Assembly: GCF_002975175.1 (NCBI RefSeq)
Contig: NZ_PCNZ01000018.1
Span: forward strand, 44,407-108,406
From: Bacillus sp. MYb209
Lineage (GTDB): Bacteria; Bacillota; Bacilli; Bacillales; Bacillaceae_G
Reading direction: 5' to 3'
DNA: 64,000 nt
Shown here: in pieces, positions 15,390 to 25,255 of the stretch
How the letters are laid out: every line of letters starts with the position of its first letter
Numbering within the stretch: the first letter of the stretch is position 1
Position numbers and translations under genes: made by a program
The notes under the pieces: generated by a model
What the model was told of the DNA's origin: nothing
The model's database searches: none
What the model saw: the letters and a program-made list of their open reading frames with translations, nothing else

Positions 15390-17330
15390 TTATAGTTGAC
15401 TAGACTGTAACCCCTGAATAAACGGCACTACTTCAGGATTTACAAGTGACGATAAATCTCCTAACTCTTTTCCTAAGTAAGCTGCTTTAATGACACGTCG
15501 CATTACTTTAGAATTTCGTGTTTTTGGTAAATCTTCTACAACGTGAATGTCTTTTGGACATAAAGCTTTTCCAATATGAGAGTTTACTAAACTCATTAAT
15601 TCTTTCTTTAATTCTCCTGAGAATGTTACACCGTCTCGTAATACAACAAAACAATGACAAACTTCACCTTTTACATCATCCGGTACACCAATAGCGGCTG
15701 CTTCTATTACATTATTATGTTTCACAAGAATAGATTCATATTCAGCAGGCCCAATGCGTTTTCCAGCAATATTTAACGTATCATCTGAACGCCCCGTTAT
15801 AATATATTGTTCACCATCGTAAATAACCCAATCACCATGGACCCATTTATTTTCAAAACGTGACCAGTATGTGCTCACATAACGTGCATCATCTTCCCAG
15901 AAACTTTTCGTCATACCTACCCAAGGTTTTTCTAAACATAACTCTCCGACTTCATCACGAATAGGTTTACCTTGATCATCGAGTACAACCGCTGCCATTC
16001 CTGGTAAAGATGCGTTAAAACTAATCGGTGCAATTGGTTTAATAAGGACGTTTCCGAAAATCCCACCAGAAATTTCAGTTCCTCCTGAATAGTTACAAAT
16101 TGGTACTTTACCTTTACCGACTGTATTAAATAACCACATCCATGGGTCTGGATTCCAAGGTTCTCCTGTTGATGCGAATACTTCTAAACTTTTTAAAGAG
16201 TGCTTATTTACATATTCATCACCTTTTGCCATTAAAGCACGGATTAATGTTGGTGAAATACCGAGATGTGTAATCTCATATTTATCGACTGTTTCCCATA
16301 AGCGGTCTGCTTCTGGGAAGTCTGGGACACCTTCGTACATAACCATCGTTGCGCCATTAATTAAAGAGCCGAATAGTAAAAATGGTCCCATCATCCAGCC
16401 CATATCAGTTACCCATAATACGCGGTCGCCTTGTTTTATATTCATTCCAAATCCTGCATCAAATGCAGATTTCAGCGGAAAACCAGCATGTGTGTGTACT
16501 GTTCCTTTCGGCTTACCAGTTGTTCCTGATGTATAAATGAGCATTAATGGATCATCACTATGCATTTCCTCAGCATGTATGAATGGTTTTTCTTTTTCTA
16601 ACGTACTCCATGAAAAATCGTAATTATGCGGTGTAAAATCATTTCCTGCATGACGAACAATTACCACCTTTTCAACAGTTGGACAATGTTCACAAGCTTT
16701 ATCTACTTCATCTTTTAAAGAAACAATTTTCCCACGGCGTGAAAAGCCATCTGCGGTAATAATCATTTTTGAACCCGCTGCTTGTACACGTGTCATTACT
16801 GCATCAGCAGCAAAACCTGAGAATATTGGTGAAATAATCGCTCCAATTTTCATTACTGCTAACATAGCAACAACTGTTTCAGGAATCATTGGCATGTAAA
16901 TTGTTACGCGATCACCTTTCTCGATACCAGCGTGTTTTAAACCATTTGCAACACGACTTACCCAACTATCAAGCTCTTCATATGTAAATGATTTCGAAGT
17001 TCCATTTTCCCCTTCATACATAAGTGCTGGCTGTGTTTTCGTTTCATCGTCTGCAAGCCAGCGAGATAAAGCAGATTCTACAACGTTACAAGTTCCGCCA
17101 GTATACCACTGCGCAAAAGGTGTACCATTTTCTAAATCTAATACTTCTGTATAAGGTTTCATCCACTGATAGCCAACCGCTCTCTCAGCTTCTCCCCAAA
17201 ACCAGGCTGTTTCTTCAATTGACTTATTATAAAAGGCCTCGTAATCTTCATAGCCTAATGATTTCATCCAACCAAATAAACGCGTTTTTTCTTTATATTC
17301 TTCTGTTGGAAACCAAACTGCTTGTTTCAA
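15390..17330 (-). CDS. Acyl-CoA synthetase, probable acetoacetate-CoA ligase role
   Basis: A 646-residue ANL-superfamily adenylate-forming ligase of the acetyl/acetoacetyl-CoA synthetase size class. It has the AMP-binding P-loop 'YTSGTTGKPKGTVHTH', the hinge motif 'GRSDDTLNIAGKRIGP' and the C-terminal catalytic lysine in 'RNSKVMRR'. It is last in the isovaleryl-CoA/leucine operon. HMG-CoA lyase upstream makes acetoacetate, so activation of acetoacetate to its CoA ester is the most economical role; that is inference from context. TTG start, with GGAGGGG 6 nt upstream. Confidence 0.72.
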   Translation of the reverse strand: MKQAVWFPTEEYKEKTRLFGWMKSLGYEDYEAFYNKSIEETAWFWGEAERAVGYQWMKPYTEVLDLENGTPFAQWYTGGTCNVVESALSRWLADDETKTQPALMYEGENGTSKSFTYEELDSWVSRVANGLKHAGIEKGDRVTIYMPMIPETVVAMLAVMKIGAIISPIFSGFAADAVMTRVQAAGSKMIITADGFSRRGKIVSLKDEVDKACEHCPTVEKVVIVRHAGNDFTPHNYDFSWSTLEKEKPFIHAEEMHSDDPLMLIYTSGTTGKPKGTVHTHAGFPLKSAFDAGFGMNIKQGDRVLWVTDMGWMMGPFLLFGSLINGATMVMYEGVPDFPEADRLWETVDKYEITHLGISPTLIRALMAKGDEYVNKHSLKSLEVFASTGEPWNPDPWMWLFNTVGKGKVPICNYSGGTEISGGIFGNVLIKPIAPISFNASLPGMAAVVLDDQGKPIRDEVGELCLEKPWVGMTKSFWEDDARYVSTYWSRFENKWVHGDWVIYDGEQYIITGRSDDTLNIAGKRIGPAEYESILVKHNNVIEAAAIGVPDDVKGEVCHCFVVLRDGVTFSGELKKELMSLVNSHIGKALCPKDIHVVEDLPKTRNSKVMRRVIKAAYLGKELGDLSSLVNPEVVPFIQGLQSSQL

Positions 17331-17360
17331 TGTTTTCCCCTCCTTGACTTTTTGAGCAAG

Positions 17361-17380
17361 AAAGCCCTAAATAGGGCTTT
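17361..17380 (-). promoter_or_regulatory. Intercistronic hairpin before ligase gene
   Basis: AAAGCCCTA and TAGGGCTTT (17361-17369 and 17372-17380) form a 9-bp stem directly at the stop of the carboxyltransferase gene. With only a weak T-run it may be a partial terminator or an mRNA-stability hairpin that lowers ligase expression. Confidence 0.5.
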
Positions 17381-18921
17381 TAAACTGGATATACAGGATG
17401 TTTACGATCCGTGAATACTTGATATTTACTCATATACATTTCAAATCGGCCTTTTAACTCTTCACGTAAATTGTTTGGATGAACAATACCATCAATCACC
17501 ATCTCAGATGCTAAATGATAAATATCTATATCTTTCTTATACTCTTCACGTTTTTCAGCAATGAAACTTGCACGCTCTTCTTCTGGTAAAGCTGCAATTT
17601 TATTTGCATATACAGCATTGACCGCTGCTTCTGGACCCATTACTGCAATAGAAGCTGTCGGTAATGCTAAGCAGCAATCTGGTTCAAACGCTGGACCTGC
17701 CATTGCATATAAGCCAGCTCCATATGCTTTTCGAACGACGATAGAAATTTTCGGTACAGTTGCTTCACTCATTGCAGAGATCATTTTTGCGCCGTGACGA
17801 ATAATACCAGCACGTTCTACTTTTGTACCAATCATAAATCCAGGTACATCTGCAAGGAATAATAATGGAATATGGTATGCATCGCATAAATTTATAAACT
17901 TCGCTGCTTTATCAGCTGAATCGTGGAATAATACGCCGCCCTTCATACGTGGCTGATTTGCAATAATGCCAATTGGCTTACCATCAATACGTGCTAAACC
18001 TGTAATTAGTTCTTGAGCAAATAATTTTTTTACTTCAAAGAAAGAACCTTCATCAATAATTCTGTTAATGAGATCCTTCATATTGAAAGGAGCATTTTGA
18101 TTTTCTGGAATGATTTCTTCTAACGTTTTATCGAACTGTTTCGGTTCTTGAGGTGTAATCAAAGGAGTCTTTTCTAAATAGTTACTTGGAAAATAAGAAA
18201 TATATTGTCTAGCTTGCGTAATTGCATCTTCTTCTGTCTTACATAATACATCTCCGCACCCTGATACAGAGCAATGCATACGAGCTCCACCCATCTCTTC
18301 TAAAGTTACCTTCTCGCCGATAACCATCTCAGCCATACGTGGAGACCCTAAATACATAGATGCATTTCCTTCCACCATCATAACAACATCACAAAATGCT
18401 GGAATATACGCACCACCAGCTGCTGAAGGCCCAAATAATAAGCAGATTTGCGGTACTTTACCTGATAATTTCACTTGATTATAAAAGATTCTTCCTGCAC
18501 CGCGGCGTCCCGGGAACATTTCTACTTGATCGGTAATACGTGCCCCAGCAGAGTCCACTAAATAAAACAATGGCACACGTAATTTTTCAGCCGTTTCTTG
18601 AATACGTAAAATCTTTTCAACTGTACGTGCCCCCCATGATCCGGCTTTAACTGTTGAATCATTTGCCATTACGCATGCAGTACGACCATGTATTTTACCA
18701 GTTGCAGTTACAACACCATCAGCTGGTAATCCTGTTTGTTCACAATTTGCAAATAATGCATCTTCTACATATTCGCCATTATCAAATAGAAGAGCTAAAC
18801 GATCTCGAACAAAAAGTTTGCCTTTTGCGTTGTTTTGCTCATGATATTTCGGTGCCCCGCCTTGCTTAATTGTTTCAACTCGTTCTTCAAATGAATTAGA
18901 TTGTTGTTTTTGATCTAACAT
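17380..18921 (-). CDS. yngE: Methylcrotonyl-CoA carboxylase carboxyltransferase (beta) subunit
   Basis: A 513-residue biotin-dependent carboxyltransferase. It carries the acyl-CoA carboxylase pattern 'GPSAAGGAYIPAFCD' for the oxyanion region of the first half and 'VRKAYGAGLYAMAGPAF' in the second half. Together with the biotin carboxylase and biotinyl protein encoded upstream it should carboxylate 3-methylcrotonyl-CoA to 3-methylglutaconyl-CoA in leucine breakdown. Assignment over propionyl-CoA carboxylase rests on the HMG-CoA lyase and hydratase in the same operon. It starts 2 bp after the hydratase stop. Confidence 0.82.
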   Translation of the reverse strand: MLDQKQQSNSFEERVETIKQGGAPKYHEQNNAKGKLFVRDRLALLFDNGEYVEDALFANCEQTGLPADGVVTATGKIHGRTACVMANDSTVKAGSWGARTVEKILRIQETAEKLRVPLFYLVDSAGARITDQVEMFPGRRGAGRIFYNQVKLSGKVPQICLLFGPSAAGGAYIPAFCDVVMMVEGNASMYLGSPRMAEMVIGEKVTLEEMGGARMHCSVSGCGDVLCKTEEDAITQARQYISYFPSNYLEKTPLITPQEPKQFDKTLEEIIPENQNAPFNMKDLINRIIDEGSFFEVKKLFAQELITGLARIDGKPIGIIANQPRMKGGVLFHDSADKAAKFINLCDAYHIPLLFLADVPGFMIGTKVERAGIIRHGAKMISAMSEATVPKISIVVRKAYGAGLYAMAGPAFEPDCCLALPTASIAVMGPEAAVNAVYANKIAALPEEERASFIAEKREEYKKDIDIYHLASEMVIDGIVHPNNLREELKGRFEMYMSKYQVFTDRKHPVYPV

Positions 18922-18923
18922 AT

Positions 18924-19712
18924 TTACTCCCCCTTATACATTGGTTTGCGTTTTTCCTTGAATGCCTGTAATCCTTCTAATCTATCTTTCGTATGAATTA
19001 CGCCTTCATACGCTTGTTTTTCCATTTGTAATCCGGTATGTAAATCTACTTGAATACCATTTGAAATTGCCTCTTTTGCTAATCGAACGGCAATTGGACC
19101 ATTATTAGCAATTCGATCTGCAATTTCAATTGCTTTCTCTTCTAGTAAATCAGCTGGTACTACGAATTCTACTAAACCATATTCTTTCGCTTCTTGCGCC
19201 GAAATACGTCTTCCTGTATAAATTAATTCTTTCGCTCTACCAACTCCAATTAATCTCGGTAAGCGCTGAGTACCACCCGCACCAGGTATAATTGCAAGGG
19301 AAGTTTCAGTAAGACCTAGACTTGCAGTGTCAGAAGCAATTCTAAAATCACAAGCTAAGCTTAATTCAGTACCTCCACCAAGTGCGATTCCATTAATAGC
19401 AGCAATAACTGGTTGTGATAATTGGTCAACCATCTCCATAGTAGAACGAATCATAGCCACAGCATGGCGAACTTGTTCTTCATTCATGTTGGCACGCTCT
19501 TTTAAATCCGCACCAGCGCAAAACGCTTTTTCACCAGCCCCTGTTAAAATAACAACGCGCGTATTTGATTCTTCGTTTATTTGAGTTAATATAGTTTGTA
19601 ATTCTTCTAATAATGCCAAAGATAATGAGTTTGCTTGTCTTTCACGATTTAACGAAATCTTTACAACGTGCGGTGTAACATAGTCAACGGAAATGTTTTG
19701 TAATTGTAGCAT
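18924..19712 (-). CDS. yngF: Enoyl-CoA hydratase, probable methylglutaconyl-CoA hydratase
   Basis: A 262-residue crotonase-family protein with oxyanion-hole segments 'FCAGADLKER' and 'AINGIALGGGTELSLACD' and the catalytic Glu region 'IPGAGGTQRLPRLIG'. In this operon the expected reaction is hydration of 3-methylglutaconyl-CoA to HMG-CoA. It begins 4 bp after the HMG-CoA lyase stop and is tightly coupled to the carboxyltransferase. Confidence 0.82.
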   Translation of the reverse strand: MLQLQNISVDYVTPHVVKISLNRERQANSLSLALLEELQTILTQINEESNTRVVILTGAGEKAFCAGADLKERANMNEEQVRHAVAMIRSTMEMVDQLSQPVIAAINGIALGGGTELSLACDFRIASDTASLGLTETSLAIIPGAGGTQRLPRLIGVGRAKELIYTGRRISAQEAKEYGLVEFVVPADLLEEKAIEIADRIANNGPIAVRLAKEAISNGIQVDLHTGLQMEKQAYEGVIHTKDRLEGLQAFKEKRKPMYKGE

Positions 19713-19716
19713 CTTC

Positions 19717-20628
19717 TCACCTACTTATCGTTTTATGCTGAAGCGCTCTATACACATGACTCGGTAATTGGATATTTAACTTACTTTGAATAAATTGACT
19801 AGCTCTCAATAACTTTTCTTCGTCTATATTTGTTTGGACACCTAACTTATGGAGCATATGTACTAAGTCATCAGTAGCAACATTACCCGATGCTCCTGGT
19901 GCATAAGGGCATCCTCCAAGTCCACCACAAGAACTATCAAACGTTGTAATACCATGTTCTAAAGACTTAACTACATTTGCCAGTGCCATTCCATACGTAT
20001 TATGAAAATGCATTGCAAACTGCGAAGCATCATACTTCTTTAATAAATGTTCTAATACTTGCTCTACTTGTAACGGATTCGCTACACCAATCGTGTCACC
20101 AAGAGAGATTTCATAAATGCCGTATGAAAATAGTTGATTACATATTTCGTCAACCGCTTCAACACTTATGTCTCCTTCATAAGGGCATCCAAATACAGTA
20201 GAAACATAGCCCCTTACCTTTTTCCCTTCGAATGTTGCCTGCTTTGTTATATCTTCAATTACAGCTAATGCTTCTTTAATTGATTTATTAATATTACTTT
20301 TATTATGAGATTCACTTGCTGATAAAAAAACATTCACCTCATCTACATTTTGCAAAAAAGCTCGTTCCAAACCATTTTGATTTGGAACAAGCGCTGCATA
20401 TGTAACATTTGGATCCCTTTTTAGCTCAGAAAATACATCACTTGCATCTGCTAATGCAGGAACCCATTTAGGGTGAACGAATGAGGAAACTTCAACGTAC
20501 GACAATCCCGCTTCTGTAAGTAGTTGAATCCATTTTACTTTATCTTTTGTGCCAACAATCTTTTTTTCATTCTGTAAGCCATCACGTGGCCCGACTTCTT
20601 TAATGACAGCAAAATTAGGTAGTTTCAA
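19717..20628 (-). CDS. yngG: Hydroxymethylglutaryl-CoA lyase
   Basis: A 303-residue TIM-barrel protein of the HMG-CoA lyase/DRE family. It has 'EVGPRDGLQNE' at the start, metal-binding 'MHFHNTYG', and the catalytic Cys loop 'GGLGGCPYAPGASGN'. It cleaves HMG-CoA to acetyl-CoA and acetoacetate. TTG start with AGGGGG 7 nt upstream. It lies between the biotinyl-carrier and hydratase genes. Confidence 0.88.
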   Translation of the reverse strand: MKLPNFAVIKEVGPRDGLQNEKKIVGTKDKVKWIQLLTEAGLSYVEVSSFVHPKWVPALADASDVFSELKRDPNVTYAALVPNQNGLERAFLQNVDEVNVFLSASESHNKSNINKSIKEALAVIEDITKQATFEGKKVRGYVSTVFGCPYEGDISVEAVDEICNQLFSYGIYEISLGDTIGVANPLQVEQVLEHLLKKYDASQFAMHFHNTYGMALANVVKSLEHGITTFDSSCGGLGGCPYAPGASGNVATDDLVHMLHKLGVQTNIDEEKLLRASQFIQSKLNIQLPSHVYRALQHKTISR

Positions 20629-20649
20629 TTCGCTTCCCCCTATATCTCC

Positions 20650-20865
20650 CTATTCAATTTCTAGTAATACATCTCCTTCATTTACAAAATCGCCTTCTTG
20701 AACGCTTATTTTCATAACAGTTCCGGCTTCTTCTGAAACGATTGGAATTTCCATTTTCATAGATTCCAAAATGACGACATCCTGCTCTTCCTCTACTGTG
20801 TCTCCTACTCCTACAACAATCTTCCAAACATTTCCTGCCATCGATGCATATACTTTCGTCATCAT
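20650..20865 (-). CDS. yngHB: Biotinyl/lipoyl attachment protein (BCCP-like)
   Basis: A 71-residue biotinyl domain with the attachment lysine in 'ESMKMEI' and the glycine turns 'GDFVNEGDVLLEIE'. It is the free-standing biotin carrier for the carboxylase encoded by its neighbours. I chose ATG 20865, with AAGGGGG 5 nt upstream; another ATG follows at once (20862), and the frame is open further up to 20886. Confidence 0.85.
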   Translation of the reverse strand: MMTKVYASMAGNVWKIVVGVGDTVEEEQDVVILESMKMEIPIVSEEAGTVMKISVQEGDFVNEGDVLLEIE

Positions 20866-20891
20866 TTTTTCCCCCTTAATATTCATAAATC

Positions 20892-22229
20892 TTATTTTTT
20901 AACAAGTTGTTTCGTTACAAAACCCGTTGTATAAATACCACTTTTGAACACATCATCTTCCAATACTTGTAGTAGCATTGGTGTGTTTGTTTTAATACCT
21001 TCTACTTTTAACTCTTGCAACGCATCCTGTAATTTTGAAATCGCTTCTTCACGAGTTTCACCATGAGCGATTACTTTCGCAATCATTGGATCATAGAAAG
21101 GTGTAATCGTTACTTGATTCTCCAAAAAGTGATCAATACGTACATTTGTCGGTAAAATTAAATCTGTAATTTTCCCAGGTGATGGGAAGAATGTTTTCGG
21201 ATCTTCTGCATAAATACGAGCCTCAATGGCATGACCACTACGTTTTACATCATCTTGTGTAAATGATAGCTTCTCACCATATGCGATAAGAAGTTGTTGT
21301 TCAACAAGGTCTAAACCAGTAATTTCTTCCGTAACTGGATGTTCTACTTGTAATCTCGTATTCATTTCTAAGAAATAGAAGTTTTTCTGATCATCTACAA
21401 GAAACTCAACTGTACCTGCATTTGTATAACCAAGTGCTTTAGCAGCTTGTACAGCAACTTCTCCCATAGCTTTTCGTGTACCTTCATCTAAAAATGGTGA
21501 AGGTGCTTCTTCAATTACTTTTTGATTTCGGCGCTGCACTGAACATTCGCGTTCCCATAAATACACTGTATTACCATGTGTATCTGCTAAAAGCTGAATT
21601 TCAATATGGTGTGCATCTGCTATATAGCGCTCTAAATACATTTCTCCGTTACCAAAGAAATTTTGCGCTCTTGTTTTATTACTTTCAAATGCTTTGGTGA
21701 GCGTTTGCTCAGTTTCCATCAACTGCATTCCAATGCCTCCGCCACCCGCGGATGCCTTAAGCATTAATGGATAACCAATTTGTTTTGCAATTTCAATTGC
21801 TTCTTCAGCAGTTTCAATATTTGTAGTAATGCCTGGAACTACTGGCACATCTGCTGCTTGCATCGCTATACGTGACTCAATTTTACTTCCCATTTTAGTA
21901 ATAATTTCTTCTGAAGGACCGATAAATACGATTCCTTCTTCTTTACAGCGAATCGGAAAAGATGGATTCTCTGATAATAATCCGTACCCCGGATGGATTG
22001 CTTCAGCATTTGTCTTCTTAGCTATTTCAATAATTTTTTCAAGGTTTAAATAGCTTTCTTGGACACGTGGACCGCCTACTAAGTAAGCTTCATTTGCCAA
22101 TTTCACATGAAGGGCATTTTCATCAGCCTCAGAATAAATAGCAACGGTACGAATGCCAAGTTTTTGACAAGTTTTCATAATACGAACTGCGATTTCCCCG
22201 CGATTAGCAATTAATATTTTTTGAAACAT
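20892..22229 (-). CDS. yngH: Biotin carboxylase subunit
   Basis: A 445-residue ATP-grasp biotin carboxylase: N-terminal 'ILIANRGEIAVRI', nucleotide loop 'KASAGGGGIGMQ', 'ERECSVQRRNQKVIEEAPS', and the active-site 'EMNTRLQVEHPVTEEITG'. It uses ATP and bicarbonate to carboxylate the carrier encoded just downstream. It is an AccC paralogue dedicated to this catabolic operon. RBS AGGAGG. Confidence 0.88.
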   Translation of the reverse strand: MFQKILIANRGEIAVRIMKTCQKLGIRTVAIYSEADENALHVKLANEAYLVGGPRVQESYLNLEKIIEIAKKTNAEAIHPGYGLLSENPSFPIRCKEEGIVFIGPSEEIITKMGSKIESRIAMQAADVPVVPGITTNIETAEEAIEIAKQIGYPLMLKASAGGGGIGMQLMETEQTLTKAFESNKTRAQNFFGNGEMYLERYIADAHHIEIQLLADTHGNTVYLWERECSVQRRNQKVIEEAPSPFLDEGTRKAMGEVAVQAAKALGYTNAGTVEFLVDDQKNFYFLEMNTRLQVEHPVTEEITGLDLVEQQLLIAYGEKLSFTQDDVKRSGHAIEARIYAEDPKTFFPSPGKITDLILPTNVRIDHFLENQVTITPFYDPMIAKVIAHGETREEAISKLQDALQELKVEGIKTNTPMLLQVLEDDVFKSGIYTTGFVTKQLVKK

Positions 22230-22244
22230 AGTGACTCCTCCTTT

Positions 22245-23390
22245 TTATCTACATCCTAAATGTCTTGCAATTACGAGACGTTGAATTTCAGAAGTTCCTT
22301 CACCAATTTCTAAAAGTTTTGCATCACGAATATATCGTTCAACTTCATATTCACGCATATAGCCATATCCACCATGAATTTGTACTGCATGATTCGCAAT
22401 ACGACTAGCTGCTTCAGATGCAAACAATTTTGCCATAGCCGCTTCTTTACCGAAAGGTTTATCGTTATCTTTTAACCAAGCTGCTTTATGTACTAAATTA
22501 CGAGCTAATTCCACTTCAGTCGCCATATCAGCCAATTTAAATTGAATCGCTTGGAAATTAGAAATCGTTTTTCCAAATTGTTGACGTTCTTTCGCATATT
22601 GCAATGCACGTTCAAATGCAGATTGTGCAATACCTACTGCTAATGCTGCGATTGAAATACGTCCTCCATCAAGTGTATATAAGAATTGTTTAAATCCTTT
22701 ATTTACATCACCAAGTATATTTTCTTTCGGTACACGCACACCATCAAGTACGATTTCACAAGTATTAGAAGCTCGAACACCCATCTTATCGTACGGACTT
22801 GAGATCGTTAATCCTTCACTAGTAGTCGGTACAATAAATGCAGAAATACGTTTCTTACCATTGTCTTCAAAACCGTTGATAGCGGTTACAATAATTGTAT
22901 TTGCATACTCTGCATTTGTGATCCAACACTTTTCGCCACTAATTACATATTCATCGCCATCTAATATTGCTTTCGTTTGTGTGCCTCCTGCATCAGATCC
23001 AGCGTTCGGCTCTGTTAATCCGAAGGCACCTAATGTTTTACCTGACGCCATTGGAACTAAATACTTTTGTTTTTGTTCTTCTGTACCGAAATAATAAATT
23101 GGAGAAGCACCTAATGAAATTGTTGCAGCATAGCTTAAACCAGTACCACCACAAGCACGACCAATTTCTTCAACTGCTAACGCGTACGATAACGTATCGC
23201 CACCTGAACCTCCATACTCTTCTGGGAATGGGATGCCTAATAATCCTAGTTCGCCCATTTTTTGAAATGTTTCATATGGAAACTCTGCAGTTTTGTCATA
23301 ATACACAGCTTTCGGTGCGATTTCCTTTTCAGCAAAGTCACGTACCATTTCTTTAATCATTTGTTTTTCGCGAGTTAGAGTAAATTCCAT
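22245..23390 (-). CDS. yngJ: Acyl-CoA dehydrogenase, probable isovaleryl-CoA dehydrogenase
   Basis: A 381-residue FAD-dependent acyl-CoA dehydrogenase with 'FGLTEPNAGSDAGG' (FAD/substrate loop), 'GEKCWITNAEYA' and the C-terminal signature 'QIHGGYGYMREYEVERYI'. As first gene of the operon it should oxidise isovaleryl-CoA to 3-methylcrotonyl-CoA. The conserved family start is ATG 23390; an in-frame GTG at 23402 is less likely. The promoter should lie in 23391-23540, where two GAATATT motifs occur. Confidence 0.83.
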   Translation of the reverse strand: MEFTLTREKQMIKEMVRDFAEKEIAPKAVYYDKTAEFPYETFQKMGELGLLGIPFPEEYGGSGGDTLSYALAVEEIGRACGGTGLSYAATISLGASPIYYFGTEEQKQKYLVPMASGKTLGAFGLTEPNAGSDAGGTQTKAILDGDEYVISGEKCWITNAEYANTIIVTAINGFEDNGKKRISAFIVPTTSEGLTISSPYDKMGVRASNTCEIVLDGVRVPKENILGDVNKGFKQFLYTLDGGRISIAALAVGIAQSAFERALQYAKERQQFGKTISNFQAIQFKLADMATEVELARNLVHKAAWLKDNDKPFGKEAAMAKLFASEAASRIANHAVQIHGGYGYMREYEVERYIRDAKLLEIGEGTSEIQRLVIARHLGCR

Positions 23391-23546
23391 TCCGCTACAC
23401 ACCCCTTATCGAATATTGAGTTTCGACAGCGTGCGAGTTTCTACTACAAACATTACTTCTTAAAAGAAACGAATATTAGTTAGACAATTGCTATAATTCT
23501 GTCATAACTTAATTTTAAAACAGATTCTGTACCAATGCACAAAAAA

Positions 23547-23580
23547 AAACCTACATTGTTCTACAACAACATAGGGGTTT
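23547..23580 (-). terminator. Terminator after YbgA-type gene
   Basis: AAACCTACATTGTT (23547-23560) pairs imperfectly with AACAACATAGGGGTTT (23565-23580). The minus strand continues with a long T-run. Confidence 0.65.
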
Positions 23581-23604
23581 TTGTCGAATTATGTATCAAA
23601 ATGT

Positions 23605-24573
23605 TTAATAATCTCTACCTTTTCCCGAATCAGAAATTTCTACTAAAGCTTCAGGGTATGGTTCAAAATATGTTTGTCTTAATAAGTACTTTTCATCAAA
23701 TCGAATGGCCCATGTTTTTAAAATTACAAGTAAACTACTAAGTGGGATTTTCTTTTCAGAATACTTCTGTAACAGCTCTAAAAAATGAACTTTTTCTTGT
23801 TTTTTTAGCTTTGTTTTAAAATATCCGAAAATGTGCTCACATACATTTACATTCGATGTATAGCGGGGCGCGTGCATAAATAATTCATATAAAGTCTTCT
23901 CATAGTTATCAAATACAACTTCAATCGTTTCATTTTTTTGATTTGCAATAATACGCCCTAATTCTTTTTGTTTCACCTGATTATATGCCATAAATAAATA
24001 CTTATAATCTGATTGAAACGCTACGAGTTCTTTCATATTTTTAGTATGTTTAATCATTTTGTAATGCGCGATTGTAAACAATCTTGTAAAGAAATGCTCT
24101 CTAATAATAAAATTCGACAATCTACCTTCTTCTTCAATTGGAAGATGCGAAAAATTTTTTATTACTGCTCCGCCAAATAATCCAGTTCCTTTTCCTTTTA
24201 CTGGTCCTTTTTCAAAACCAGAATAGATTTTCACATCACGAGTTCCGCAACTTGGCGAACGATTCTTCAAAATAAAACCGTCAACTTCAGATAATGTTTG
24301 TAAAAACTCATTTGAAAATTGTTCCATTTTTTTAGTTACGTCTTCTCGTGTTGACGGTTGCACAAGCCTATTCGTACCATTTTTTTCTACAATTCGTATC
24401 GTTTCACGGGGAGTCCCTAAACCAATTTCTACTTCAGGACATACTGGTATAAATGTAACATATGGCTTTAAATTTCGAATTGTTATATCTGGAACCCTCT
24501 CTCCATTATACCTACAGGCATCAAATTCTAAGCATTTACTTACAACAATTTTAGGTTTAGCAAATTGTCGCAT
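23605..24573 (-). CDS. YbgA-type protein (DUF523 + DUF1722)
   Basis: A 322-residue fusion of a DUF523 domain (Cys motifs in 'VSKCLEFDACRYNG', 'PVCPEVEIGLGTPRE' and 'LKNRSPSCG') with a C-terminal helical DUF1722 domain ('HYKMIKHTKNMKEL', 'LMAYNQ'). The family is often found near photolyases; no such gene is here. DUF523 cysteines suggest metal or thiol chemistry, but no activity can be assigned. I use ATG 24573, 7 nt after GGAGG; a GTG at 24576 also exists. It is last in the TetR/ABC operon. Confidence 0.75.
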   Translation of the reverse strand: MRQFAKPKIVVSKCLEFDACRYNGERVPDITIRNLKPYVTFIPVCPEVEIGLGTPRETIRIVEKNGTNRLVQPSTREDVTKKMEQFSNEFLQTLSEVDGFILKNRSPSCGTRDVKIYSGFEKGPVKGKGTGLFGGAVIKNFSHLPIEEEGRLSNFIIREHFFTRLFTIAHYKMIKHTKNMKELVAFQSDYKYLFMAYNQVKQKELGRIIANQKNETIEVVFDNYEKTLYELFMHAPRYTSNVNVCEHIFGYFKTKLKKQEKVHFLELLQKYSEKKIPLSSLLVILKTWAIRFDEKYLLRQTYFEPYPEALVEISDSGKGRDY

Positions 24574-24577
24574 CACA

Positions 24578-25231
24578 TTACCTCCGTGGCGTTAGTCCAT
24601 ACAATATAAATTGAATCGTATTTTCAATTTCCACTTCATCGTCCCATTTCTCTTCAGGTAATAATAAGAACCTCGTTAAGAGTAACCCTAGTACAGCTGA
24701 TAAAGTAAGACGTAATACGGAAGATGGTGGAAGTTTAATAATTTCTCCTTCATCTTGAAACTTTGCAATCAACTTTTTAAAATGTACAAGCAGTTCTGTT
24801 TCTATTAATTGTTGTATTTCACTTTTTAGTTCAGGCTGAAATGGTACTTCTTGAATTAATATTTTTATCATTGGAAAGTGCTTTTTAGCAAATTCAAATC
24901 TATTTTGAATTATTACTCTTAAAAGCACTTCATACGATTCATAATCTGTTTTAAATATTTCTTTTGCAAAGGCTTGTACGAAAAATGGTGCAGCAAACTT
25001 TGTTAAGGTCGGCATCACGACTGCAAACAATAAATCTTTTTTCGTTTTATAGTAGCGGAAGATTGTTCCTTCCGCTACACCAGCTCTCTTTGCAATTTCA
25101 CTTGTTGAAGTTGAGGCGTATCCTTTTTCTCCAAACATATCAACAGCCGCCTCTAATATACGCATTTGACGTTCATTACGTTTATCAGTATCCGTTGCGG
25201 CAACTAATTCTTCCAGCCAATCCTTCTTCAT
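24578..25231 (-). CDS. TetR/AcrR-family regulator
   Basis: A 217-residue TetR protein. The N-terminal helix-turn-helix reads 'TSEIAKRAGVAEGTIFRYYKTK', ending in the typical tail 'TKKDLLFAV'. The C-terminal ligand domain is all helical. It is encoded third in the operon with the ABC-2 exporter, so it most likely autoregulates through the palindrome at 27024-27037. Confidence 0.85.
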   Translation of the reverse strand: MKKDWLEELVAATDTDKRNERQMRILEAAVDMFGEKGYASTSTSEIAKRAGVAEGTIFRYYKTKKDLLFAVVMPTLTKFAAPFFVQAFAKEIFKTDYESYEVLLRVIIQNRFEFAKKHFPMIKILIQEVPFQPELKSEIQQLIETELLVHFKKLIAKFQDEGEIIKLPPSSVLRLTLSAVLGLLLTRFLLLPEEKWDDEVEIENTIQFILYGLTPRR

Positions 25232-25255
25232 TTATAATGCTCCTTTTTGTCGTCA

